From the NCBI GenBank assembly GCA_022819505.1, contig JAJEHD010000018.1:434001-498000 (forward strand): a stretch of 64,000 nt of DNA, read 5' to 3'. This document shows, piece after piece, positions 1 to 8,621 of this stretch; position 1 is the stretch's first letter, and every line of letters begins with the position of its first letter. The notes beneath the pieces were generated by a model that saw nothing but the letters and a program-made list of their open reading frames with translations, was not told the origin of the DNA and did not search any database. The position numbers were made by a program, and so were the translations under genes. Source of the stretch: Acidimicrobiia bacterium. Lineage in GTDB: Bacteria > Actinomycetota > Acidimicrobiia > Acidimicrobiales > Aldehydirespiratoraceae.

Positions 1-518
1 TTGGTGTCCTGCACGCCGCGCAGGTAGCCCACCCCGGCCAGCATTACGAGCATGGCTGGCAGCCCGAACAGGGAGATCCTCAGGTAGACGAGAGCGTTGT
101 GGCGCACCGCGGGGTCGTCCCCGCCCAGCGTGTCCACCAGCCAGGAAGACAGCAGCAGGCCGGCCGCAGCCAGGACGACTCCGGCGGCCAGCGCCAGCCA
201 GATGCTCTGAACCGCCTGATGGGCGGCCCGGCGGTGCTCGCCGGCCCCCAGCAGCCGGGCCACCGCCGCGGTGGTCCCGTAGGCCAGGAAGATGAACATG
301 GCGTGAGCGGTCAGCAGGATCGACGCGGCCAGCGCCAAGCCGCCCAACTGCGGCGTGCCGATGCGGCCCACGATGGCGGTGTCGGCGAGCACGTACAGCG
401 GCTCGGCCACCAGCGCTCCCAGCGCGGGCCACGCCAGCCGCCAGATCTCACGGTCGTCAGCGGTCAAGCTCAGCCGCATGACGGTCGGATTCCGGCGGTC
501 ATGCCCCGGGGGCGGCAT
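1..518 (-). CDS. MATE-family efflux transporter, N-terminal part (runs off window start)
   Basis: Reading leftwards, the frame encodes the first ~170 residues of a multidrug and toxic compound extrusion (DinF/NorM-like) inner-membrane antiporter. Visible signs are the N-terminal WRLAWPALGALVAEPLY helix, the TAIVGRIGTPQLGGLALA segment and the GYLRGVQDT motif just at the window edge, all typical of MATE proteins. Such proteins exchange Na+ or H+ for cationic drugs or metabolites. The stop codon lies outside the window. Two in-frame ATGs are possible, at 518 and 479; the family normally begins shortly before the first helix, so 479 is also plausible. The gene is divergent from the acyltransferase at 575, with only ~56 bp between them. 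Confidence 0.85.
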   Translation of the reverse strand, partial: MPPPGHDRRNPTVMRLSLTADDREIWRLAWPALGALVAEPLYVLADTAIVGRIGTPQLGGLALAASILLTAHAMFIFLAYGTTAAVARLLGAGEHRRAAHQAVQSIWLALAAGVVLAAAGLLLSSWLVDTLGGDDPAVRHNALVYLRISLFGLPAMLVMLAGVGYLRGVQDT

Positions 519-574
519 AAGTAGTCTCGGAGCGATGAGCGCACGGCGCAGAAACCTAGGCCGGGCAACCTGAC

Positions 575-2872
575 ATGAGCGTGTCGGCGCCCTCGGAGGC
601 GGCCGCATCCGGTGCGCCGTCCCGTGCTGGTTCACGCCTTCCCGGCCTCGACGGCCTCCGGGGCTTGGCGGTGGCGTGGGTGCTCGCCTTCCACCTGTGG
701 CCCGACCTGGTGCGGGGCGGCTGGCTTGGGGTGGGGCTGTTCTTCACGCTGTCGGGCTACCTGATCGCGGGGTTGCTCGAAAAGGAGGTCACCACCACCG
801 GTCGGCTGCGGCTGGGGCGGTTCATGGCCCGGCGGGTCCGCCGGCTGCTGCCGGCTGCTCTGGTGACCATCGCGGCCACGCTGGCGCTGACCGCGTTCTT
901 GGACGACCAGCCGCTGCGCACCATCGGCATCGATTCGCTGACCGCCGCGCTGAACGTGTTCAACTGGCACGCGTCGCTCGACGAGGCGGGCTACGCAGGG
1001 ATCTTCGAGGCCGCACCGGAGCCGCTGGCCCATTTCTGGTCCCTCGCGATCGAGGAGCAGTTCTACCTGGTCTTCCCGGCGGCAGTGGCGCTGATCCGGA
1101 GGCCCGGGCGGGTGGTGGCCGCGATGGCGGCCATCGGTCTGGGCGGCGTGTGGCTGTGGTGGGGATCGACCGACGCCTACGTGGCTACCCCGGTGCGGGC
1201 GTTGGAGATCGCGGCGGGCGCGGGTCTGGCCGTGGCCCAGGCCCGCTACGGCGCGGTGCGCCGCCTGTTCCAGCCTCCTGAAGACCTGCCACGCTCGTCA
1301 CGGATTGCCTGGGCTGTGCTGCTGGCGGTCGCGGTTGCGCTCACCGTGGTGTCGGTGTTGCGTCTCGGACCCGGCGACGGTCTCGTGTTCCGGGGCGGTC
1401 CCCAGCTGATGGCGCTGTGCTGGGTGGTGCTGGTGATCGTCGCGGTGCGAGACGGCTGGCCGGCCCGGCTCATGTCGTGGGCGCCGCTGCGCTGGCTGGG
1501 TCTGCGCTCCTATGCCATCTACCTGTTCCACTGGCCGGTGATCGAGCTGACCGAATGGCACCCGGTCGTGGTCATCGTGGTCACTCTGGGACTCGCCGAG
1601 GCGTCGTTCCATCTGCTGGAGATGCCGGTGCGCCGCGGCGCCGGCCGGCTCGCCATACCGGTGCTGGCCGCAGCCGCAGTCGCGGTGGTGACGGTGGCCG
1701 CGGTGGCCGCAGCCGCCTCCACGCCGGCGCGCGGCATCGCAGAGCGGGCCGAGGGTGCCGACGAGCTGCCGGCCTGGCTCACCCAGCAGGACCCTGCGGG
1801 TGCGGCTGCCCCAGCTACCGGGGACGCGGCGACCTCGGTTCCCGAGCCCGCTGCGCCTGGTGCTGCGACGGCTGCGGCCACGGCGCCGCCCACGACCACA
1901 CTCGAGCGGGACTCCGAACCGCAGCAACCACTCGAACAACTCTCACCGGAGCCCCCGACATCGCCGGCCGACACACAGCCACCGTCCACGGAGTCCTCAC
2001 CGGGTGCGCCGGAGGGGATCGAGGACTCCGAGACCCTGCCAGTCACCGAGCCGACCATCATCGATGTGGAGCCCGGCTTCGTCGAGGCGACCGAGGACAC
2101 CCCGACCCCCGTGACAACCACGTCGGTCCTCGCACCCGCGGTCGAGCCGTCGCAGCCCGAGACCACCTTCACGGTGCCCATCGTCACCGTTCTTGGCGAT
2201 TCGGCCGCGCTCTACATCGCTGACGGGCTGCGCGCGTGGGGCAGCGCCAGCCGGCTGATGGCCGCGGTGGACCACTCCCGGATCGGCTGCTCGCCCGCGG
2301 GCACCCCCGGCAGCGGCTGGCGCTACCTACGGGGCAATATCGACGACGAGGCCAGTCCCATGGGATTCCTGGAGGACCGGGCGTGCCGCGACGACTTCAT
2401 CCAGGACGGCTCGGACGCCGTGCTGGTCGTCGACCACGGCGCGGTGCTGTTCGACCACCTGAGCGCCGACGGCGAATGGGTGTCGATCCTCGACCCCGCT
2501 CTGGCCGCCGAGGTGGCCGACTCTTACCGGCGCCTGGTGGTCAAGGCCCGGGGCGTCGGGGCCCGTGTGATGTTCACCACCGCGCCGGTGCTGCTCCCCA
2601 GCTACGACCGGACCGCCTCCGAACAGCCCCAGACCAGCCCCGACAGGGCCGAGGCCTACAACACGCTCTTGCGGCGGCTGGTCGAGGAGCTCAACACGGC
2701 TGACGTCCCCCAGCCGGTAGGGCTGATCGACACCGCCGCGGTGCTGGACAACTACGGCTACGACGGCGCCTTCGGCCGCTCCGACGGCATGCACCTCGAC
2801 TACGACCGGGCCGAGGTCTTCGCGGCCGAGGTGCTCGGCCCCGCGGTGCTGGCCCTGCTCGGTCTCGAGTAG
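575..2872 (+). CDS. Acyltransferase-3 / SGNH-hydrolase fusion (OafA/YrhL-like)
   Basis: A 765-residue membrane O-acyltransferase. Residues ~25-390 form the polytopic acyltransferase-3 domain, beginning LPGLDGLRGLAVAWVLAFH and GLFFTLSGYLIAGLL. Residues ~390-535 are a long Pro/Thr/Ser/Glu/Ala-rich extracytoplasmic linker. The C-terminus is an SGNH hydrolase-like domain with block I GDS (D542, S543) and a DxxH catalytic motif (D737, H740). The family acetylates or otherwise acylates cell-envelope glycans, with the SGNH domain completing transfer outside the membrane. The exact glycan cannot be read from sequence. The start is the ATG at 575; no clear Shine-Dalgarno is seen. The gene stands alone between the divergent MATE gene and the ilv operon. 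Confidence 0.88.
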   Translation: MSVSAPSEAAASGAPSRAGSRLPGLDGLRGLAVAWVLAFHLWPDLVRGGWLGVGLFFTLSGYLIAGLLEKEVTTTGRLRLGRFMARRVRRLLPAALVTIAATLALTAFLDDQPLRTIGIDSLTAALNVFNWHASLDEAGYAGIFEAAPEPLAHFWSLAIEEQFYLVFPAAVALIRRPGRVVAAMAAIGLGGVWLWWGSTDAYVATPVRALEIAAGAGLAVAQARYGAVRRLFQPPEDLPRSSRIAWAVLLAVAVALTVVSVLRLGPGDGLVFRGGPQLMALCWVVLVIVAVRDGWPARLMSWAPLRWLGLRSYAIYLFHWPVIELTEWHPVVVIVVTLGLAEASFHLLEMPVRRGAGRLAIPVLAAAAVAVVTVAAVAAAASTPARGIAERAEGADELPAWLTQQDPAGAAAPATGDAATSVPEPAAPGAATAAATAPPTTTLERDSEPQQPLEQLSPEPPTSPADTQPPSTESSPGAPEGIEDSETLPVTEPTIIDVEPGFVEATEDTPTPVTTTSVLAPAVEPSQPETTFTVPIVTVLGDSAALYIADGLRAWGSASRLMAAVDHSRIGCSPAGTPGSGWRYLRGNIDDEASPMGFLEDRACRDDFIQDGSDAVLVVDHGAVLFDHLSADGEWVSILDPALAAEVADSYRRLVVKARGVGARVMFTTAPVLLPSYDRTASEQPQTSPDRAEAYNTLLRRLVEELNTADVPQPVGLIDTAAVLDNYGYDGAFGRSDGMHLDYDRAEVFAAEVLGPAVLALLGLE

Positions 2873-2883
2873 CTGTGTCCCAG

Positions 2884-2912
2884 TTGTCGCCCGCCGATTC
2901 AGCGGCCATAAT
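2884..2912 (+). promoter_or_regulatory. Promoter of the ilv leader/operon (TTGTCG-17-CATAAT)
   Basis: A -35-like TTGTCG (2884-2889) and a -10-like CATAAT (2907-2912) are separated by exactly 17 nt. The predicted transcription start falls at about 2919-2920, on the GTG of the leader peptide, so the leader would be translated as a leaderless message. The position and spacing are seen directly; promoter activity is inferred. Confidence 0.65.
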
Positions 2913-2919
2913 TGGAGAC

Positions 2920-2958
2920 GTGAACGACGTTGTCTTCCTCGTAGTAGTACCTGGCTGA
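2920..2958 (+). CDS. ilv operon leader peptide (valine-rich, attenuation)
   Basis: A 12-codon open frame starting GTG and reading M-N-D-V-V-F-L-V-V-V-P-G before TGA. Five of its twelve residues are Val and one is Leu, including three consecutive Val codons, the usual design of a branched-chain amino-acid attenuator. It lies ~110 bp upstream of ilvB and ~35 bp before a perfect hairpin. Ribosome stalling at the Val run when charged tRNA-Val is scarce would be expected to favour read-through into ilvBNC. A GGAG sits only 2 nt before the GTG, too close for normal Shine-Dalgarno use. The well-placed -10 box instead suggests leaderless initiation. Confidence 0.7.
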   Translation: MNDVVFLVVVPG

Positions 2959-2993
2959 CAGCGCGCGCTCGCAACCCCATCCGATCGTGCGCA

Positions 2994-3012
2994 GACCTCC
3001 CCTCGGGAGGTC
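2994..3012 (+). terminator. Attenuator hairpin upstream of ilvB
   Basis: A perfect 8-bp stem GACCTCCC/GGGAGGTC with a CTC loop, followed by GTTTCG. It sits between the valine-rich leader peptide and ilvB and is the expected terminator arm of a transcription attenuator. The U-tract is weak, as is common in high-GC actinobacteria. The competing antiterminator was not resolved by eye. Confidence 0.6.
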
Positions 3013-3071
3013 GTTTCGCGTGCGGCCCGTTCTCTCGACCGAACCCCAGCAACCGCCCCGGAGGCCCGATC

Positions 3072-4805
3072 ATGGAAATGAACGGCGGACAAGCCCTCGT
3101 CAAGGCTCTTGAGCGCGAGGGCACCGAAGTGGTATTCGGGCTGCCCGGCGGCGCCATCCTGCCCGTTTACGACCCGATCATCGAGTCGCCGGTGCGCCAC
3201 ATCCTGGTGCGTCACGAGCAGGGCGCCGGCCATATGGCCGAGGGCTACGCCCACGCCACCGGCCGCCCCGGCGTGGTGATGATCACCTCCGGGCCCGGTG
3301 CCACCAACGTGGTGACTGCGCTGTGCGACGCCTACATGGACTCGGTCCCGGTGGTGTGCATCACCGGCCAGGTCCCCTATGCCGCCATCGGCACCGACGC
3401 CTTCCAGGAGTGCGACACGACCGGCATCACCATGGCGGTCACCAAGCACAACTTCCTGGTCACTGAGGCCCAGGACATCCCTCGCATCATCCACGAGGCC
3501 TTCCACATCGCCACCACCGGGCGGCCCGGCCCGGTGCTGGTGGACATCCCCAAAGACATCGTCGATCCCCGCAACCCGCGCTCGGCCATGACCTGGTACG
3601 AGCCCACCGACGACATCATGGAGCTGCCGGGATACCGCCCCGCCACGGCCGGCGACCCAGAGTTGGTGCGGGCCGCGGCCGAGCTGATCTGCAAGGCCGA
3701 GCGTCCCGTCCTCTACGCCGGCGGCGGGATCCTCAAGGCCCGGGCCGCGGCCGAGTTGCTGGCCCTCGCGGAGCTGATCGACGTGCCGGTGGTCACCACC
3801 CTCATGGCTCGGGGATGCTTCCCGGACAGCCACGAGCTGTGCCTCGGAATGCCCGGCATGCACGGCAACTACACCGCGGTCACCGCCATGCAGCGCTCGG
3901 ACCTGCTCATCGCGCTGGGAGCCCGTTTCGACGACCGGGTGACCGGGCGCCTCGACGGCTTCGCCCCCGACGCCAAGGTGATCCATGTGGACATCGACGC
4001 GGCCGAGCTCGGCAAGGTGCGGGTGCCCGACGTGGCCATCCGGGGCGACTGCAAGCTGGTTATCGCCGAGCTGGTCGAGGCTGTGCGAGCCTGCGGCGGC
4101 GCCGAGGCCCAGCCCGACCGCCGGGCCTGGCGCTCGATGATCAGCGGCTGGCAGGAGCGCTACCCGCTGGTGTACGAGCAGTCCGAGCCGGGCGAGCTGC
4201 TCAAGCCCCAGTACGTGCTGGAGGTGCTGCGCGACTCCACCCCCGACGACACCATCGTCACCTCCGGGGTGGGCCAGCACCAGATGTGGGCCAGCCAGTA
4301 CTGGCGCTTCGACCATCCGTACACGTGGATCAACTCCGGCGGGCTGGGCACGATGGGCTTCTCGGTCCCGGCCGCGATCGGGGCCAAGGTCGGGATGCCC
4401 GACCGGATGGTGTGGGCCGTCGACGGCGACGGGTGCTTCCAGATGACCGCCCAGGAGCTGGTCACGGCGTCGATGGAGCGCATCCCCATCAAGGTGGCTC
4501 TGTTCAACAACGCCTACCTGGGCATGGTCCGCCAGTGGCAGGAGATGTTCTACGAGGAGCGGTACAGCGAGGTTTACCTCTCCTACGAGATCCCCGACTA
4601 CGTGAAGTGGGCTGAGGCCATGGGCTGTGTCGCCCTGCGGGTGGAGTCCCCCGAGGAGGTGGCTCCGGCTATCGCGAAGGCCAACGAGATCGACGACCGC
4701 CCGGTGGTGCTGGAGTTCCGCAGCTCCGCGGGTGAGAACGTGTTCCCGATGGTCCCCGCCGGCCAGTCGAACTCCGACATCGTCGTCGACCCCTCGCAGC
4801 GATGA
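3072..4805 (+). CDS. ilvB: Acetolactate synthase large (catalytic) subunit
   Basis: A 577-residue ThDP-dependent enzyme. It condenses two pyruvates to acetolactate, or pyruvate plus 2-oxobutyrate to acetohydroxybutyrate, the first common step of Val/Leu/Ile synthesis. The catalytic Glu is in VRHEQGAGHMAEGYA. The substrate-channel segment GQVPYAAIGTDAFQE and the ThDP/Mg motif GDGCFQM...LFNN are intact, and the conserved Trp of GMVRQWQEMFY is present. Length is normal for the family. It overlaps ilvN by the sequence ATGA, implying translational coupling, and is preceded by a leader-peptide attenuator. A Glu-Met-Asn start at 3072 fits the family. Confidence 0.97.
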   Translation: MEMNGGQALVKALEREGTEVVFGLPGGAILPVYDPIIESPVRHILVRHEQGAGHMAEGYAHATGRPGVVMITSGPGATNVVTALCDAYMDSVPVVCITGQVPYAAIGTDAFQECDTTGITMAVTKHNFLVTEAQDIPRIIHEAFHIATTGRPGPVLVDIPKDIVDPRNPRSAMTWYEPTDDIMELPGYRPATAGDPELVRAAAELICKAERPVLYAGGGILKARAAAELLALAELIDVPVVTTLMARGCFPDSHELCLGMPGMHGNYTAVTAMQRSDLLIALGARFDDRVTGRLDGFAPDAKVIHVDIDAAELGKVRVPDVAIRGDCKLVIAELVEAVRACGGAEAQPDRRAWRSMISGWQERYPLVYEQSEPGELLKPQYVLEVLRDSTPDDTIVTSGVGQHQMWASQYWRFDHPYTWINSGGLGTMGFSVPAAIGAKVGMPDRMVWAVDGDGCFQMTAQELVTASMERIPIKVALFNNAYLGMVRQWQEMFYEERYSEVYLSYEIPDYVKWAEAMGCVALRVESPEEVAPAIAKANEIDDRPVVLEFRSSAGENVFPMVPAGQSNSDIVVDPSQR

Positions 4806-5332
4806 CCGCCGCGGCCCCTGCTGCCGGCCATGCTGCGCCGGCCGACCGGTTCCACACGATCGTCACCACCGTGGAGAACAAGCCGGGCGTGCTGGCCCGG
4901 GTGGCGTCGCTGTTCGCCCGGCGAGGCTTCAACATCGAGTCGCTGGCGGTGGCGCCCACCGCCGATGAGCGCTTCAGCCGCATCACGTTCACCGTGGACG
5001 TGGCCTCGTCGTCGCTGGAGCAGGTGGTCAAGCAGCTCGACAAGCTCATCAACGTGGTGGAGATCAGCGAGCTGAGCCCCGCGGAGTCGGTCGAGCGGGA
5101 GCTGATGCTGGTGACCGTGGCGGTCGACGCGGCCGGCGGCCGCCGCCACGGGCTGCTGGAGCTGATCGACGACTTCCGGGCCTACGTCCTGGACGAGGAC
5201 CAGTCCCAGATGATGCTGTCGCTGGCGGCCCGTCCGGCCCGGCTCGACGAGTTCGAGGAGCGGTTGCGAGCCTTCGGGATCGTGCAGCTGCAGCGCACCG
5301 GCCGGGTCGCCCTGCCCTCGCTGGGCTCCTGA
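4802..5332 (+). CDS. ilvN: Acetolactate synthase small (regulatory) subunit
   Basis: A 176-residue ACT-domain protein that binds the catalytic IlvB subunit, activates it and confers feedback inhibition by valine. The N-terminal ACT domain (about residues 18-95) contains FHTIVTTVENKPGVLARVAS and RRGFNIESLAVAPT. The C-terminal small-subunit domain includes REL..VTVAVDAAGG and ends in the usual RTGRVALP segment. The ATG lies inside the ilvB stop (ATGA, 4 nt overlap), so the two subunits are almost certainly co-translated. Length and domain order are typical. Confidence 0.96.
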   Translation: MTAAAPAAGHAAPADRFHTIVTTVENKPGVLARVASLFARRGFNIESLAVAPTADERFSRITFTVDVASSSLEQVVKQLDKLINVVEISELSPAESVERELMLVTVAVDAAGGRRHGLLELIDDFRAYVLDEDQSQMMLSLAARPARLDEFEERLRAFGIVQLQRTGRVALPSLGS

Positions 5333-5386
5333 TCTGTACCGTCCATCCCGAACATCGGTTCCCTACCAACACAAGGAGAGGCTCTC

Positions 5387-6418
5387 GTGGCGAACATCTA
5401 CTACGAGCAGGACGTGGACCGGTCGGCCATCGCCGGCCGCAAGGTGGCCGTGCTCGGCTACGGATCCCAGGGCCATTCACACGCCCTGAACCTGAAGGAC
5501 TCGGGCATCGACGTGCGGGTGGGCCTGCGCGACGGCTCCTCGTCGGCCGCCAAGGCCCGGGAGGCCGGGCTCGAGGTCCGCTCCATCGCCGACGCGGTGG
5601 CTGAGGCCGATGTGACGATGATGCTGATGCCCGACACCGAGATGGGCGCCATCTACGCCGAGCATGTCGAGCCCAACCTCGAGCCGGGCGAGGCGCTGTT
5701 CTTCGCTCACGGCTTCAACATCCGCTTCGGGCTGATCTCCCCGCCGGAGTCGGTGGACGTGTGCATGGTCGCCCCCAAGGGGCCCGGCCACCTCGTGCGG
5801 CGCACCTACGTCGAGGGCGGCGGGGTGCCGTGCCTGGTGGCGATCGAGCAGGATGCGTCGGGCGGCGCGCTGCCGCTGGCGCTGGCCTACGCCGACGCCA
5901 TCGGCGGGGCCCGGGCCGGGGTCATCGAGACCACCTTCACCGAGGAGACCGAGACCGACCTGTTCGGGGAGCAGGCCGTGCTGTGCGGGGGCACCACCGC
6001 GCTGGTGCAGGCCGCCTTCGAGACGCTGGTCGACGCCGGCTACCAGCCGGAGATCTGCTACTTCGAGTGCCTGCACGAGCTGAAGCTGATCGTGGACCTC
6101 ATGTACGAGGAGGGCATCGCCGGGATGCGCTACTCGGTGTCGGACACCGCCGAGTACGGCGACCTGACCAGAGGGCCGCGCATCGTCAACGACGCGGTGC
6201 GGGCCGAGATGCGGCGCATCCTGGCCGAGGTGCAGGACGGCTCCTTCGCCCAGGAGTGGGTGGCCGAGAGCCGGGGCGGCCGGGCCAACTTCCTGCGCCT
6301 GGAAGCGGCCGGGCACGACCACCCGGTCGAGATCGTCGGCAAGGAGCTCCGGGCCATGATGCCGTGGATCTCCGCCGGCAAGGCCTCGGTGAAGGAGACC
6401 TCAGGTGGACAGGGTTAA
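5387..6418 (+). CDS. ilvC: Ketol-acid reductoisomerase (NADP+), class I
   Basis: A 343-residue enzyme. It isomerises and reduces acetolactate/acetohydroxybutyrate to dihydroxy acids in branched-chain amino-acid synthesis. The Rossmann motif [17 protein letters not shown] is at ~residues 23-40. The following beta2 loop [12 protein letters not shown] carries Arg and Ser residues expected for NADPH. The Mg/substrate-binding segments [20 protein letters not shown] and DTAEYGD are intact. GTG is the start, with AAGGAGAG 6 nt upstream. It is the third gene of ilvBNC, 54 bp after ilvN. The overlapping dps start downstream suggests continued transcription. Confidence 0.97.
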   Translation: MANIYYEQDVDRSAIAGRKVAVLGYGSQGHSHALNLKDSGIDVRVGLRDGSSSAAKAREAGLEVRSIADAVAEADVTMMLMPDTEMGAIYAEHVEPNLEPGEALFFAHGFNIRFGLISPPESVDVCMVAPKGPGHLVRRTYVEGGGVPCLVAIEQDASGGALPLALAYADAIGGARAGVIETTFTEETETDLFGEQAVLCGGTTALVQAAFETLVDAGYQPEICYFECLHELKLIVDLMYEEGIAGMRYSVSDTAEYGDLTRGPRIVNDAVRAEMRRILAEVQDGSFAQEWVAESRGGRANFLRLEAAGHDHPVEIVGKELRAMMPWISAGKASVKETSGGQG

Positions 6419-6893
6419 CCAGGCACCCGTCATCGACATAGGCATCGGCGAGGCGGACCGCATCGCCATCGCGGAGGGGCTGTCGCGGCTTCTCGCCGAC
6501 AGCTACACCCTGTACTTGAAGACCCACAACTACCACTGGAACGTGGTCGGGCCGATGTTCAACACGCTGCACCTGATGTTCGAGGAGCAGTACACCGAAC
6601 TGGCCCTGGCTGTCGACCAGATCGCCGAGCGGATCCGGGCACTGGGCGAGCCCGCGCCGGGCAGCTACCGCGAGTTCGCCGAGCTGTCGTCGGTGCCGGA
6701 GGAGGACGACCAGCCCGACGCCAACGAGATGATCCGCCGCCTAGTGGAGGGTCAGGAGACAGTGGTGCGCACCGCCCGTTCGGTCTTCCCGGTGACGGAC
6801 GCGGCCAATGACGAGGCCACCGCCGACCTGCTAACCCAGCGCATGCAGGTCCACGAGAAGACAGCCTGGATGCTCCGCAGCCTGCTCGTCTAG
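6405..6893 (+). CDS. dps: Dps-family DNA-protecting ferritin-like protein
   Basis: A 162-residue mini-ferritin that forms dodecamers, oxidises Fe2+ with peroxide and shields DNA during stress. The dinuclear-site helices are visible: [14 protein letters not shown] (ferroxidase His residues) and [20 protein letters not shown] (Asp/Glu ligands), followed by the family segment [14 protein letters not shown]. Length is normal. The GTG start overlaps the end of ilvC by 14 nt, so it may be expressed from the ilv transcript. No separate promoter was recognised. Confidence 0.92.
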   Translation: MDRVNQAPVIDIGIGEADRIAIAEGLSRLLADSYTLYLKTHNYHWNVVGPMFNTLHLMFEEQYTELALAVDQIAERIRALGEPAPGSYREFAELSSVPEEDDQPDANEMIRRLVEGQETVVRTARSVFPVTDAANDEATADLLTQRMQVHEKTAWMLRSLLV

Positions 6894-6896
6894 TTC

Positions 6897-7952
6897 ATGG
6901 ATCACGACCCCGGCCTGCTGGCGTACCTGGTTCCCAGGCTCACTACCCGCAGCGAGGACACCGCAACCGACGCCCTTGCGTTCATCTTGAACAAGTCCGA
7001 GGCCTGCCGCCATGCGCTGGACAGCCTTCTGAGTGAGCAGGACTCCGGCCTCGAACCGATCACAAGATTCGAGACTCAGGTGACTCATGAGGACGGGTCG
7101 CGGCCCGACATGGTCGGCTACGACAGTGACGGCAACGCACGGTTGATCGTCGAGTCGAAGTTCTGGGCCGCACTCCTGGAAGGGCAAGCCAGCGGCTACC
7201 TCAAGCAACTTGAAGCGCCCGGACCCGGGGTCCTCCTGTTCATCGCACCGGGAACCCGGCTCGCGACGCTGTGGGCTGAGATAGAGAGACAAATGGAGGC
7301 CGCCGAAGACCCGGTCCAGTTGGAGACTGTCGAGTCCCTCGATCGGATACGAAAGGCCGTGGTGAGCGACTCTGCGAACCGGGTGATGCTGATCAGTTGG
7401 GATCTAGTGCTGGATCGCTTGGCTGCTGCCGTACCAGCTGATTCTCAGGTCGCCTCCGACCTTCGGCAACTCCGTGGGTTTGTCGAGGTGCAAGACTTGG
7501 ACGCATTTCTGCCGATTCAACGGGAAGAACTCAGTCCCTCGTTCCCCCGCAGAATCCGCTGGCTCAACCACCTGATCGACGACGTCGTCGACCGTGCGAT
7601 CGAGAAGGGCTGGATGTCGGTCGAGGGCCTCAAGGCGACCCCGCAGCGAGCCGGCTACGGGCGTTATCTTCGGTTCCTGGATGATCGTGGTGCTCCCACA
7701 TCGTATGCCTCCTTCTTGTGTGTGACCGTCGATTACTGGGCAACCATGGGCGACACGCCGTTATGGCTCTGGATCGGGTGGCAGACTGAGTCTGATTTTC
7801 AATCGCGTGACGGCAGCAGCTCGCTGACGGTGATTGAGGATGACGGCGGGATGTGGACACCGATCTACCTGAAGGTTGAGGTGGAATATCACAGCGTGTT
7901 GGCAGATGCCGTAAGCCAACTTCACAGAATCAGAGAGATCGCCGTCAGCTGA
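6897..7952 (+). CDS. PD-(D/E)XK nuclease-superfamily-like protein of unknown role
   Basis: A 351-residue cytosolic protein not recognised as any named enzyme. Residues ~60-110 contain a nuclease-type signature: RPD (D71), a strand ending VESK (E86, K88) and a downstream Gln (Q104 in YLKQL). This matches the D...ExK...Q pattern of PD-(D/E)XK domains. The C-terminal half (~residues 200-345) is unassigned, with Trp-rich segments such as DTPLWLWIGWQTE. It starts 3 bp after the dps stop. It marks the left edge of an island whose next genes are toxin-antitoxin-like, so a defence role is possible but only inferred. Confidence 0.6.
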   Translation: MDHDPGLLAYLVPRLTTRSEDTATDALAFILNKSEACRHALDSLLSEQDSGLEPITRFETQVTHEDGSRPDMVGYDSDGNARLIVESKFWAALLEGQASGYLKQLEAPGPGVLLFIAPGTRLATLWAEIERQMEAAEDPVQLETVESLDRIRKAVVSDSANRVMLISWDLVLDRLAAAVPADSQVASDLRQLRGFVEVQDLDAFLPIQREELSPSFPRRIRWLNHLIDDVVDRAIEKGWMSVEGLKATPQRAGYGRYLRFLDDRGAPTSYASFLCVTVDYWATMGDTPLWLWIGWQTESDFQSRDGSSSLTVIEDDGGMWTPIYLKVEVEYHSVLADAVSQLHRIREIAVS

Positions 7953-8003
7953 AGCGCCCGACGCAGTGGCCCGCCACGGCCTGGCTGTGCGTATTGTGTG
8001 CGC

Positions 8004-8225
8004 ATGGTTCTTGTGAGCTTGCACCTTCCTGACGACCTGGTCGAGCAGGCCCGGGCTGCCGATCTGGACGTGTCGCAGTTGGCCCAGGACGCGATCCGAC
8101 GGGCGCTCAATGCCCGCGCTGTCAACGAATGGCTGGACGATCTGGCATCGCTGCCCTCTCTGGGGATAGATCCTGCGGTTGTGAAAGAGGCGGTCAGGTC
8201 AGCGAAAGACGACTTCGGCCTCTGA
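8004..8225 (+). CDS. CcdA/VapB-like small antitoxin (orphan)
   Basis: A 73-residue protein starting MVLVSLHLPDDLVEQARAA. A short beta strand followed by two helices (residues ~12-35) fits a ribbon-helix-helix DNA-binding antitoxin, and the acidic C-terminus fits the toxin-wrapping tail. A TATTGT box ends 6 nt before the ATG, suggesting leaderless expression. A GTG two codons upstream (7998) is an alternative start. No PIN or MazF-like toxin follows; the next 396 bp hold no convincing gene. It looks like an orphan antitoxin left after loss of its toxin. Confidence 0.6.
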   Translation: MVLVSLHLPDDLVEQARAADLDVSQLAQDAIRRALNARAVNEWLDDLASLPSLGIDPAVVKEAVRSAKDDFGL

Positions 8226-8621
8226 GTGCTCTCTGTCGGCGCTCGATGTTGCGCCGTGACGTTGACTGCCTATTGCGACGATGTCGTGCCCCAGCGGCGG
8301 GCGATCACTCGGTCTCGATGCAAGGGCAACGCCAATGGTTCTGCGCCCGATACCGAAGTGGCGAGGGCAGGACCGCTAGAGGCACTCAGGCGCCAAGGCA
8401 CTTCGCGGCGTCCCAGTGCTGTGCAAAGATGCCGGGGCGATCTGCTGGGCTGGAGGGTGCCAAGGTGCGACCGCTACCTACAGGAGTGATGGGGAGGTGG
8501 ATCCTGACGGGGCTCACACGCGACCACCGCGTCGTGTGGCCTGCACTCTGCGCCACCGCCGCGGCGGCCGACTTGGGGCGAGAACGTTCCAATCTGCCCG
8601 CACGCGAGGCCAGAATGGAAC
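8226..8621 (+). other. Gene-poor stretch inside accessory island
   Basis: No frame here looks coding: the open frames are Cys/Arg-rich and resemble nothing. Near 8497-8545 a strong inverted repeat (CACACG ... CGTGTG arms) occurs next to a short stretch reminiscent of a decayed tRNA 3' end on the minus strand, too degenerate to call. A CAGAAT box at 8611-8616 may drive the next gene without a leader. Confidence 0.4.

Noticed and set aside
8490..8560. Minus-strand sequence resembling the 3' half of a tRNA (ending GTCAGGATCCACC)
   Set aside because: No matching 5' acceptor strand, no canonical anticodon loop and a T-loop that departs from TTCRANT; at best a decayed remnant.
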